From Aliirhizobium wenxiniae (GTDB taxonomy: Bacteria; Pseudomonadota; Alphaproteobacteria; Rhizobiales; Rhizobiaceae), in contig NZ_JACHEG010000009.1 in the NCBI RefSeq assembly GCF_014201355.1, forward strand, positions 147,311-211,310: a stretch of DNA of 64,000 nt, in the 5' to 3' direction. Positions 34,570-42,530 of the stretch are shown here, one piece after another. Every line of letters starts with the position of its first letter. Within the stretch, counting starts at the first letter, position 1. The notes under the pieces are model-generated. The model searched no databases, was not told the origin of the DNA, and saw nothing but the letters and a program-made list of their open reading frames with translations. Both the position numbers and the translations under genes were made by a program.

Positions 34570-34768
34570 TTGGTACCCGGAAGGGTTACTCAAGGGAATG
34601 CGGTGCGACGATCCTTCGTCAAACCCGCGGCTGCCCCCGCAACTGTAAGCGGAAAGCCTTTACCCAAAACGGCCATCCGGCCGTCAAGCCACTGGAGCAA
34701 TCCTTTTCGGATTGATCTGGGAAGGCGGGTGAAGGCGCCCGATCCGCGAGCCAGGAGACCTGCCAGAG
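34570..34768 (+). ncRNA. Cobalamin riboswitch (rightward cbtBA-cobOQ operon)
   Basis: On the plus strand the same landmarks occur: GGCTGCCCCCGCAACTGT (34629-34646), GCCACTGG (34688-34695), GGGAAGGCGG (34720 on) and GAGCCAGGAGACCTGCC (34748-34764). It ends about 55 bases before cbtB, so the cobalt transporter and the following genes are likely under B12 control. It lies back to back with the leftward riboswitch, with about 70 bases between them for both promoters. Confidence 0.93.
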
Positions 34769-34820
34769 AGATTTGGAAATCTAGAACAGCCCTCGGGTGG
34801 AGGGCAGAAAGACGCAATCC

Positions 34821-34997
34821 ATGATTACGAATTCTGCTGCAGGTGCAGTCAGCGTTTCCGCATCAAAAATCATTCCTCTGAGCATGTCGGCCCTTCTCGG
34901 CCTGTTCATGGTCGGTTTCGTCGGCTTCTCGCATCTGGAAGTCGTGCATAACGCCGCCCACGATACGCGCCATTCGCTGGCCTTCCCCTGCCACTAA
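34821..34997 (+). CDS. cbtB: Cobalt transporter small subunit CbtB
   Basis: A 58-residue protein with one membrane segment (MSALLGLFMVGFVGF) and the hallmark His-rich C-terminus HNAAHDTRHSLAFPCH, where the histidines are thought to bind cobalt. CbtB and CbtA form a predicted cobalt uptake system usually controlled by B12 riboswitches, as here. The ATG at 34821 was chosen from the family length; the Shine-Dalgarno is weak or far away. Confidence 0.9.
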   Translation: MITNSAAGAVSVSASKIIPLSMSALLGLFMVGFVGFSHLEVVHNAAHDTRHSLAFPCH

Positions 34998-35010
34998 GAG
35001 GAATTTCAAA

Positions 35011-35787
35011 ATGTCGTTGTTTCGTAACATCGTCCTTGCGGCGGTGGTCGCCGGGCTATTGTCCGGCCTGCTGATGACCGTGATGCAGAGCTTTTCCACG
35101 GTGCCGCTGATCCTGCAGGCGGAAACTTTTGAAAATGCCGGCGGCGAAGAGGCCGGACACAGCCATTCGCATGACGCAGCGCCGCCTGTTGCCGGTACCG
35201 CCCAACCAGCTGCCGCCGATCACCATCACGACGAGGAAGCCTGGGCGCCTGCCGATGGTTTCGAGCGTTTCATCTATACCGCTTCGGCCGATGTGCTCGC
35301 CGCCATCGGCTTTGCGCTCGTCGCGATCGCGCTGGCCGAAGCGCTCGGCGGTTTTGGCGGCTGGCGGGGTGGTTTGATGTTCGGCATTGCCGGCTTCCTC
35401 ACCGTCAGCCTTGCGCCGGGTCTCGGCCTGCCACCGGAACTTCCGGGCATGCCTGCCGCCGAACTCGGTCCGCGTCAGCTCTGGTGGGTCTCGACCGCCA
35501 TCTGCACCGCTGCAGGTATCGGCCTTCTCGCCTATACCCGCTCGGCCCTGCTGGCGGCTCTGGCGATCGTGCTTCTGGTCGCTCCGCATCTTGTCGGTGC
35601 GCCGCTGCCGCCAAGCCATGAAACGGCTGTGCCGGCCGAGCTTTATGCCCGTTTCGTCAATGCCGTTTATGCCACTAATCTGATCTTCTGGGCGGTTCTC
35701 GGTGTTGCCGCCGCCGTGCTAAGGCAGGCATTTCGCAGCGGAGAACATGTGTCTCTCAAAACCGAAAGGGAGCTTGCAGCGCGTTGA
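35011..35787 (+). CDS. cbtA: Cobalt transporter subunit CbtA
   Basis: A 258-residue membrane protein with about five hydrophobic segments. After the first helix comes a periplasmic-type His-rich stretch (GHSHSHD near residue 49 and DHHHDEE near residue 70), which fits metal capture. The C-terminal part contains a long hydrophobic stretch (LLAALAIVLLVAPHLVG). It follows cbtB by 13 bases with an AGAGGAA Shine-Dalgarno. It is a predicted cobalt importer rather than an experimentally proven one. Confidence 0.88.
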   Translation: MSLFRNIVLAAVVAGLLSGLLMTVMQSFSTVPLILQAETFENAGGEEAGHSHSHDAAPPVAGTAQPAAADHHHDEEAWAPADGFERFIYTASADVLAAIGFALVAIALAEALGGFGGWRGGLMFGIAGFLTVSLAPGLGLPPELPGMPAAELGPRQLWWVSTAICTAAGIGLLAYTRSALLAALAIVLLVAPHLVGAPLPPSHETAVPAELYARFVNAVYATNLIFWAVLGVAAAVLRQAFRSGEHVSLKTERELAAR

Positions 35788-36398
35788 AGACTGTAGACGA
35801 AACCACCGAGGAGCGCCATCGCGCCAAGATGGCGAACCGCAAGGCGGTTCAGGATGCCGAAGTCGCAGAGAAGACCCTGGAAAAGGGTCTTCTCATCGTC
35901 CATACCGGCCCCGGCAAGGGCAAGTCGACGGCGGCCTTCGGGCTGGCGCTGCGCATGCTCGGCAATAATCGCCGTGTTGGTATCGTGCAGTTCATCAAGG
36001 GTGCGTGGTCGACCGGCGAACAGCCGGCACTTGCCGTGTTCGGTGATCGTGTCGTCTGGCATACGATGGGCGAGGGGTTCACCTGGGAAACCCAGGACCT
36101 GAAGCGCGATATCGCGGCTGCGGAAAGGGCCTGGGAGAAAGCGCTCGAACTGATGGCCGACGAAACCATCGGGCTGGTCATCCTCGATGAGTTGAACATT
36201 GCCTTGCGCTACGATTATCTCGATCTTGAAAAGATCGTTGCCGCATTCCAGGCCCGACGCCCCGACCTGCATGTTGTCGTTACCGGCCGCAACGCGAAAC
36301 CGGCCTTGATCGAGGCGGCGGATCTGGTGACGGAAATGTCTCTGGTCAAGCATCACTTCAAGGCGGGCGTCAAAGCCCAGGCCGGCATCGAGTTCTAA
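35784..36398 (+). CDS. cobO: Cob(I)yrinic acid a,c-diamide adenosyltransferase (CobO)
   Basis: A 204-residue CobO/BtuR-type adenosyltransferase. The P-loop is HTGPGKGKSTAAFG near residue 40, followed by VQFIKGAWSTGE and VILDELNIALRYDYL near residue 132. It transfers the adenosyl group from ATP to the cobalt. The start is TTG at 35784, overlapping the cbtA stop as TTGA. It is followed by cobQ three bases later. Confidence 0.93.
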   Translation: MKTVDETTEERHRAKMANRKAVQDAEVAEKTLEKGLLIVHTGPGKGKSTAAFGLALRMLGNNRRVGIVQFIKGAWSTGEQPALAVFGDRVVWHTMGEGFTWETQDLKRDIAAAERAWEKALELMADETIGLVILDELNIALRYDYLDLEKIVAAFQARRPDLHVVVTGRNAKPALIEAADLVTEMSLVKHHFKAGVKAQAGIEF

Positions 36399-36401
36399 AT
36401 C

Positions 36402-37859
36402 ATGGTCGCTCGCTCGCTGATGTTCCAGGGAACGGGCTCCGACGTGGGCAAGTCGCTGGTCGTGGCCGGTCTTGCCCGCGCCTTTACCTTGCGTGGCCTG
36501 AGCGTCATGCCGTTCAAGCCGCAGAACATGTCGAACAACGCCGCCGTCACCGCCGATGGCGGCGAGATCGGTCGGGCACAGGCGCTGCAGGCGCGGGCGG
36601 CCGGCGTGCCGCTCAGCGTTCACATGAACCCGGTCCTCTTAAAACCGCAGAGCGAGATCGGCTCCCAGGTCGTGGTGCAGGGGCGGGTCGAAGGCAATGC
36701 CAAGGCCTCCGAATACCAGCATCTCAAGCCACGACTGCTTTCCCGCGTGCTCGAAAGCTTCGAGATCCTGCGCGCCAAGGCCGATCTGGTTCTGGTCGAG
36801 GGTGCCGGCAGTGCCTCTGAAATCAACCTGCGCCAGAACGATATTGCCAATATGGGTTTTGCCCGCGCCGCCGATGTGCCGGTTATCCTGATCGGCGATA
36901 TCGATCGCGGCGGCGTCATCGCCAGTCTTGCCGGCACGAAGCTGGTCATCGACGCCGATGATGCGGCGATGATCCGCGGCTTCATCGTCAATCGGTTCCG
37001 CGGTGATCCGGCGCTGTTTGCCGAAGGCATGGATCTGATCGGCCGCTTCACCGGTTGGCAGTCGATCGGGCTTCTGCCGCATTTTGCCGATGCCGCACTT
37101 TTGCCCGCCGAAGATGCGCTGGGCCTTTCCCAGTCCTTTGCCCGCAAGCCGGGCGCGAAAATCCGCATCGCGGTGCCGATCCTGCCGCATATTTCCAATT
37201 TCGACGATCTCGATCCGCTGGAAGCCGAGCCGGATGTGGAACTGATCCGCGTCCACCGCGGCCAGCCCATTCCCGGCGATTGCGATCTCGTGCTGCTGGT
37301 CGGCTCCAAGGCCACGATTTCGGATCTTGCGGCGCTGCGCGAAGCCGGGTTCGATGTCGATATCGCTGCCCATTATCGCCGCGGCGGGCGGGTTCTCGGT
37401 CTCTGCGGCGGGTATCAGATGCTTGGCAAGCGGCTTTCCGATCCGGAAGGGACGGAAGGACCGCCCGGCTCTGTCGATGGCCTCGGCCTGCTCGATGTGG
37501 AAACGGTTCTTTCCGGCGCCAAGCGGCTTGAAGCCGTTTCGGGTACCAGTTTCGACGGCATTTCCTTCGCCGGCTATGAAATGCATATCGGCCGCACGTC
37601 CGGCGCGGATTGCGCCCGACCGTTCTCGATGATCGGCGGCCACGCGGAAGGGGCCTCCTCCGCGGATGGCCGGGTCATCGGCACCTATGTGCACGGGCTG
37701 TTTTCCGACGACAGGCAACGTTCCGCCTGGCTCACCCGTCTTGGCGGCTCGTCCTCAGGCCTCGATTACGAGGCGAATGTCGATGCCATTCTCGATCGTC
37801 TGGCCGCCCATATGGAGCGGCATCTCGATCTGACAGGGTTGCTCAGACTTGCCACATGA
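36402..37859 (+). CDS. cobQ: Cobyric acid synthase (CobQ)
   Basis: A 485-residue glutamine-dependent amidotransferase that amidates side chains b, d, e and g. The N-terminus has MFQGTGSDVGKSLV and FKPQNMSNNAAVT; the C-terminal glutaminase domain has the nucleophile in GLCGGYQMLG near residue 330 and a later conserved His in YVHGLF. Its 3' end overlaps the opposite-strand cobD by 17 bases. Confidence 0.94.
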   Translation: MVARSLMFQGTGSDVGKSLVVAGLARAFTLRGLSVMPFKPQNMSNNAAVTADGGEIGRAQALQARAAGVPLSVHMNPVLLKPQSEIGSQVVVQGRVEGNAKASEYQHLKPRLLSRVLESFEILRAKADLVLVEGAGSASEINLRQNDIANMGFARAADVPVILIGDIDRGGVIASLAGTKLVIDADDAAMIRGFIVNRFRGDPALFAEGMDLIGRFTGWQSIGLLPHFADAALLPAEDALGLSQSFARKPGAKIRIAVPILPHISNFDDLDPLEAEPDVELIRVHRGQPIPGDCDLVLLVGSKATISDLAALREAGFDVDIAAHYRRGGRVLGLCGGYQMLGKRLSDPEGTEGPPGSVDGLGLLDVETVLSGAKRLEAVSGTSFDGISFAGYEMHIGRTSGADCARPFSMIGGHAEGASSADGRVIGTYVHGLFSDDRQRSAWLTRLGGSSSGLDYEANVDAILDRLAAHMERHLDLTGLLRLAT

Positions 37860-38808
37860 GGATCGCCAGAACACCGAAAAGGCCGATCAGCAGCATGTCG
37901 GCGATGCGGGCAATCTTCAGCGCGTCGTAGATGTCCTCATAGACCAGTTCGCTGCGGCCACCTTCACCCATATAACCCGCCTCGATCATCTCGCCGCCAT
38001 AACTGCGCGGGCCGGCAAGCGCTATGCCCAGCGCCCCCGCCATCGCCGCTTCCGGCCAACCGGCATTCGGCGAACGATGGTTCTTGGCATCGCGGCGGAT
38101 CGCCCTGATGGCATTGCCGGGCGAGGCATCGCGAACGAAAAGGGCGGCAACCACGAAAAGCGCTGCGGTCAGTCGCGAGGCGGGCAGGTTGACCAGGTCG
38201 TCGAAACGCGCTGCCGCCCAGCCGAAGGCCTCGTGGCGGGCAGAGCGGTGGCCGATCATGCTGTCGGCGGTATTGGCGGCCTTGTAGGCCGCACCGGCAG
38301 GCAGACCGCCGATGCCCATCCAGAAGGCCGGGGCGACCACGCCATCCGAAAAGTTCTCTGCGAGGCTTTCGATCGCCGCCCGGCAGACCGCCGCTTCGTC
38401 CAGCTGTTCGACATCGCGTCCGACAATTCGGGATACCGCTGCCCGTCCCGCCGGCAAGCCATGATGCTTGAGCGAGGAAGCGACATCGCGCACATGCCGT
38501 TCCAGGCTCTTCTGGGCCGGAAGGCTGGCGGCGACGAGGATGAGCAGGATCGGACCAAACGGGATTACAAGCAGCACGTCCTGCAGCACCGCAGAGACCA
38601 GAATGACGACCGCCATCAGAACGGCGAGTGCCTGGATCCCCATGCGTTTTCGCGTGGCGAAGTCATCCGCTTCGCGGTTCCATCGGGTGTCGAGTTGAGA
38701 TATCAGCCGGCCGATCCATGTCACGGGATGGCCGATCAGCTTGAACAGCCAGTCCGGATAGCCGGTAAAGCGCTCCACGATCAGCGCGAGAAATGCGAGA
38801 AGGAACAT
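37843..38808 (-). CDS. cobD: Adenosylcobinamide-phosphate synthase (CobD/CbiB)
   Basis: A 321-residue inner-membrane protein with several hydrophobic segments, the N-terminal GHPVTWIGRLI motif near residue 27, and RDAKNHRSPNAGWPEAAMAGALG near residue 235, as in CbiB/CobD. It attaches the aminopropanol arm to adenosylcobyric acid. It is the only leftward gene in this rightward group, and its start lies four bases from the cobC start. The ATG at 38808 (MFLLAFLAL) fits the family N-terminus. Confidence 0.92.
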   Translation of the reverse strand: MFLLAFLALIVERFTGYPDWLFKLIGHPVTWIGRLISQLDTRWNREADDFATRKRMGIQALAVLMAVVILVSAVLQDVLLVIPFGPILLILVAASLPAQKSLERHVRDVASSLKHHGLPAGRAAVSRIVGRDVEQLDEAAVCRAAIESLAENFSDGVVAPAFWMGIGGLPAGAAYKAANTADSMIGHRSARHEAFGWAAARFDDLVNLPASRLTAALFVVAALFVRDASPGNAIRAIRRDAKNHRSPNAGWPEAAMAGALGIALAGPRSYGGEMIEAGYMGEGGRSELVYEDIYDALKIARIADMLLIGLFGVLAILMWQV

Positions 38809-38812
38809 TGCT

Positions 38813-39841
38813 GTGGCAAACCCAATGGATAAAAATGTCGTTGGCGATCCTATCCAGCACGGCGGCAATCTGGCCAGGGCGCGGGCGCTTTTTCCTCAGG
38901 CGCCGGAACCGTGGATCGACCTTTCGACTGGTATTAATCCGCATTCCTATCCGCATTCGCCGATCCCTAGCAATGTTTTTGCACGGCTGCCGGAGCCGGC
39001 ATCGCTTGATGAGCTGAAACTGATCGCGGCCAATGCTTATCACGCGCCATCCGCAGCCCATGTCGCAGCCGGACCGGGTACGCAAATCCTGCTGCCGATC
39101 GTCGCCTCGCTGATCGGTGGACGCAAGGCCGCGATCCTGTCTCCGACCTATGCCGAACATGCCCGCGCGGCAAAACTGGCCGGCTTCGAGGTTACCGAAA
39201 CCGATGACATCGATCAGCTCGCAACGGCGGATCTCGCCGTCATCGTCAACCCCAACAATCCGACCGGCCGCATCGTGGCGAAGACGGATCTCCTTTCGCT
39301 TGCCGACGCCATGCGGGCCAAAGGTGGACTGCTCGTCGTTGATGAAGCCTTTTCGGACGTGTCTGAAGCCAAAAGCGTTGCCGAAATGGTCGAAAGCGGT
39401 GGCCTTCTGGTCTTGCGTTCATTCGGAAAATTCTACGGCATGGCAGGCCTCAGGCTCGGTTTCGCGATCTCGCATCCCGATGTGGTGCGACGGATTGAAG
39501 ACAGGCTCGGTCCCTGGGCGATATCCGGCCCGGCGCTGCATGTGGCAAGCGAGGCACTGGCCGATGGCTGGTGGCAGGTGATGATGCGCCGGCGGCTGGA
39601 AGACGAAACGGCTCGTCTGGAGACGCTGCTGACGACTGCCGGCATTTCCATGCATGGCGGCACATCGCTGTTCCGGTTGATCCGGGATTCCAAGGCCCAG
39701 GCACTTTACCGACATCTTGCCAGCCATGGCATCATCACCCGTCGCTTCGATGAGCGACCGGACGATCTCAGGATCGGCCTGCCGGGTAATGACGGTTGGG
39801 TGCGTCTGGAAAACGCGCTGGCGTCTTTCGCCGCAAGCTGA
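38813..39841 (+). CDS. cobC: L-threonine-O-3-phosphate decarboxylase (CobC)
   Basis: A 342-residue class I aminotransferase-fold enzyme making (R)-1-amino-2-propanol phosphate for the cobalamin arm. DLSTGINPHSYP near residue 42 is typical of CobC/CobD, VVDEAFSDVSE follows, and the PLP lysine is in RSFGKFYGMAGLRLG near residue 205. GTG at 38813 has AAGGA eight bases upstream; an ATG at 38825 is an alternative without a good site. Confidence 0.9.
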   Translation: MANPMDKNVVGDPIQHGGNLARARALFPQAPEPWIDLSTGINPHSYPHSPIPSNVFARLPEPASLDELKLIAANAYHAPSAAHVAAGPGTQILLPIVASLIGGRKAAILSPTYAEHARAAKLAGFEVTETDDIDQLATADLAVIVNPNNPTGRIVAKTDLLSLADAMRAKGGLLVVDEAFSDVSEAKSVAEMVESGGLLVLRSFGKFYGMAGLRLGFAISHPDVVRRIEDRLGPWAISGPALHVASEALADGWWQVMMRRRLEDETARLETLLTTAGISMHGGTSLFRLIRDSKAQALYRHLASHGIITRRFDERPDDLRIGLPGNDGWVRLENALASFAAS

Positions 39842-39849
39842 TCCGTCCC

Positions 39850-40689
39850 CTAAACGGGCCAGATCTGCCGTTCGAGATTGAAGGCGCGGCGAATGAAATT
39901 GGCCGGTTCCACCCATGTGCCTTCGGGATCCGGAAATGATGGCTTGGCGTCGGACGGCGGCAGGTATTCGCCGTGATCGTAATCCAGTTCTTTATCGATC
40001 TGCCAAGGCTGAACGGTATTGCCGATTGCTCTTGGCGGTCCGCGAAAGCCGAGCGCACCGGAGAGCGGATTGCTGGTCGGGTCGAGAACATGCCCGAAGA
40101 AATTGCCGAACGGAAAAGCCAAGCGAAGCACGAGGTCCTTTTCGGATGCAAGCACATAGATGTGTCCGGTCTTTGCGAATGAATCGGCATATTCCTTCTC
40201 AAGGCAGGTTCGTTCTATGGCTGCCGCCATCAGGCATGCCGAGCGTGTTTCGCGATTCAGCCGTCTGATCGTTTCCAGAACCACTCTGGCGCCCAGGCTG
40301 TGGCTGGCGAAGGAAAAACTTGCGGCCTGCCGCAGTTCACGATTGCAGAATGCCGCCAGCCTCTGGCCGGTCAGATTCGCCGTTGGTTTTTCCACCGGGT
40401 AGCTGATGAAGCCCGCCTGGGAATCACCCGGCCATAAGATGCCGATGAAAACAGCAGAGGGCGGCAGGTCGAGAAGTGTCTCGAGCCGGGAGAGCGCATG
40501 CACGCCATCGCTCTGTCTGTTATTGTAGCCGTGAACGGCGAAAAGGACATCACGGTCGGCTGTCTGCTGCCTGAATATATCCGGTCTTACCGGAGACAAG
40601 GCAAAGTCCGTATCAATCTTCTGCATTGCCGGCGTCATTGCGATGGCGCCGCCAATTGGTGAAACCCTGAAATTGAGGAATAGCGTCAC
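39850..40689 (-). CDS. Alpha/beta hydrolase (DUF900-like) of unknown role
   Basis: A 279-residue alpha/beta hydrolase. FAVHGYNN near residue 50 fits the strand and oxyanion region, the nucleophile elbow is ASHSLGARV near residue 130, and ASEKDLVLRLAF near residue 180 would place the acid. This resembles DUF900-type serine hydrolases. The frame begins with GTG at 40689; an ATG at 40638 is possible but would remove the first strand. It follows the membrane protein gene by only nine bases, so the two are probably one unit. Substrate and pathway are unknown. Confidence 0.65.
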   Translation of the reverse strand: MTLFLNFRVSPIGGAIAMTPAMQKIDTDFALSPVRPDIFRQQTADRDVLFAVHGYNNRQSDGVHALSRLETLLDLPPSAVFIGILWPGDSQAGFISYPVEKPTANLTGQRLAAFCNRELRQAASFSFASHSLGARVVLETIRRLNRETRSACLMAAAIERTCLEKEYADSFAKTGHIYVLASEKDLVLRLAFPFGNFFGHVLDPTSNPLSGALGFRGPPRAIGNTVQPWQIDKELDYDHGEYLPPSDAKPSFPDPEGTWVEPANFIRRAFNLERQIWPV

Positions 40690-40698
40690 GGCGAAACC

Positions 40699-41388
40699 CT
40701 ATCCTCTTACTGCTTTGAACGCCCATGCGGCTTTGGAAATGGCCGAGGACAGATCCTTGGCTATCGGAGCGACAGGAACGGCGACGAGCCCGATCAGGAA
40801 GGCCAGAATGAAATGCGAAGATTCGAAATCCTCGGTGACCACCGCCATGCCCACCTCAGCCAGCACGATCGCAATTGCAGCGGCGACGAAGCGTGACGTA
40901 TTGCGGAACTGCTGTTCGGCGCGCTCGAAGGCTGCGTTCAGCCGTGCGTCGATGATCGCGTCGAAGCGCGCCAGAATGGCCAACTCAGTCTCGTTCGGCG
41001 TCTCGCCGATCTCCATCTTCCGGGCGATCGTGGTAAGAAGATTTTCGTCACCCGGCAGAACATAACCGGCAATCGGTGCGGCTGTCTGCGAATTGAAGCC
41101 CAGCCTTATCAGATTTCTGGCGGCGGCCTTCTGCTCGGCCTTGTCCATTCCGTTCAGCCAGTTTGCCTTTACGACCGCATAAGGCTCTTCCGCATTGATC
41201 GTCTTGAGAGCGGCTTCAAACGGCTGAAATGCCGATTCGATGAAATGATAGCCGACATTGGAAATTCCGCCGTTAAACGGCTTCGTTACATCCACAAGCC
41301 CGAATGCTGCCGTTCCAAGGGCGGCGACCGCCGAGAGAGCGGTGCCGAATTGACCGAGGTTGATACTCCCGATTTCCGCGATATCCAT
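40699..41388 (-). CDS. Uncharacterised membrane protein paired with a hydrolase
   Basis: A 229-residue protein I do not recognise. There are hydrophobic segments near residues 15-35 (FGTALSAVAALGTAAFGLV) and two close together near residues 165-215 (FVAAAIAIVLAEVGM, FILAFLIGLVAVPVA), separated by a soluble, alanine-rich helical region of about 120 residues. The end (SSAISKAAWAFKAVRG) is amphipathic. It is the first gene of a two-gene leftward unit with the hydrolase and has its own 116-base upstream gap. Confidence 0.6.
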   Translation of the reverse strand: MDIAEIGSINLGQFGTALSAVAALGTAAFGLVDVTKPFNGGISNVGYHFIESAFQPFEAALKTINAEEPYAVVKANWLNGMDKAEQKAAARNLIRLGFNSQTAAPIAGYVLPGDENLLTTIARKMEIGETPNETELAILARFDAIIDARLNAAFERAEQQFRNTSRFVAAAIAIVLAEVGMAVVTEDFESSHFILAFLIGLVAVPVAPIAKDLSSAISKAAWAFKAVRG

Positions 41389-41504
41389 AAGTCCCCCATC
41401 TGGCGGCCGGACACATGTGGCAGTGTCTCCCGGCGATATTTTCCAGTGAGAGGAGAGTGAAGTAATTTTCGCTTGGTTGCAATTGAAATAAATACAACCT
41501 TTGG

Positions 41505-42530
41505 TTATTTGTATCTATCCCGCCATGCCGCCTGCGCATTCTGCACCGGCAGAGTGGTTGCCTCATAGACACCACGTGCCACTGCGCGTGCCGTTACCAA
41601 TGTCGCGAGGTGGCAAAGCTCGGCAAAGTCGGACGGATCGCCAAGAGATTTTCTTCCCGTTGCGGCGGAAAATATCGTGTCGCCATCGCCGGGAAGATGT
41701 GCCGGCAGAACGGCGCGGGCCAGGCCGTCATGGGCCATGATCGACAGGCGATGCGCCTGCGCCTTGGTCAGCACGGCGTCAGTCACGACCACGCCGATCG
41801 TCGTCGCTTTCAGCTTCACGCCCTTGATGCGCATCGCCGTATCCTCGTCGGTGATCCGCTGCGGAAAACCGAGGCCGCCGAATTCGCCGTTCCTCTCGAA
41901 AGGAGCAGCCCAGAAATTCGGGCCATTTCCCATGGTTGTTGAGCCCATGGCGTTTACGGCAAGCAGAGCGGCAATCCTGTGGCCCGACTGGGTCACGCCG
42001 CTGGCGGAGCCGATGCCGCCCTTGAAGGTCGCGGTCGTTGCGCCCGTTCCGGCACCGACAGTGCCGAGTACGAATGCTCCCTTTCGGGCAGCCTGAAAGG
42101 CAGAATAACCCATCTCGCGATAGGGCGAGTGCAGGCCCCAATCCTTGTTGCCGCCGTTCAGCAGGTCCATGAGGATCGCCTGCGGCACGATCGGCACCCT
42201 GGCCGCACCCACCTCGAAACCCCGGCCAATCTGGCGCAGTCCCGACTGTACGCCGCCTGCGGCATCCAGTCCGAAGGCCGAACCGCCAGACAGCACTAAG
42301 GCATCGACCGCCTGAACCGTCATTGCCGGGTCAAGAAGGGCTGTATCACGCCCGCCCGGCGCGCCGCCCAGCACCGAGCCGGAGGCAATCGCCGGCTCAT
42401 CGAAGATGATTGCCGTGACGCCCGAACCGAGCGTGAGGTCGGTGGCATGGCCAACGGCCACGCCCTCGATATCTGTCAGAAGGTTCAGATCCGCCACGGT
42501 GCTACCGTCACTCGATGTCGAACTTGACAC
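41505..42530 (-). CDS. P1 (DmpA/S58) family peptidase
   Basis: A 341-residue member of the P1 aminopeptidase/D-esterase family, with the N-terminal LTDIEGVAVGHATD motif, LSGGSAFGLDAAGGV near residue 80 and GTVGAGTGATTATFKGG near residue 158. Family members are N-terminal nucleophile enzymes that cleave themselves before a Ser and act on N-terminal or beta-amino acid amides. The frame begins with GTG at 42530, overlapping amaB by 23 bases; a GTG at 42497 is an alternative. Confidence 0.82.
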   Translation of the reverse strand: MSSSTSSDGSTVADLNLLTDIEGVAVGHATDLTLGSGVTAIIFDEPAIASGSVLGGAPGGRDTALLDPAMTVQAVDALVLSGGSAFGLDAAGGVQSGLRQIGRGFEVGAARVPIVPQAILMDLLNGGNKDWGLHSPYREMGYSAFQAARKGAFVLGTVGAGTGATTATFKGGIGSASGVTQSGHRIAALLAVNAMGSTTMGNGPNFWAAPFERNGEFGGLGFPQRITDEDTAMRIKGVKLKATTIGVVVTDAVLTKAQAHRLSIMAHDGLARAVLPAHLPGDGDTIFSAATGRKSLGDPSDFAELCHLATLVTARAVARGVYEATTLPVQNAQAAWRDRYK

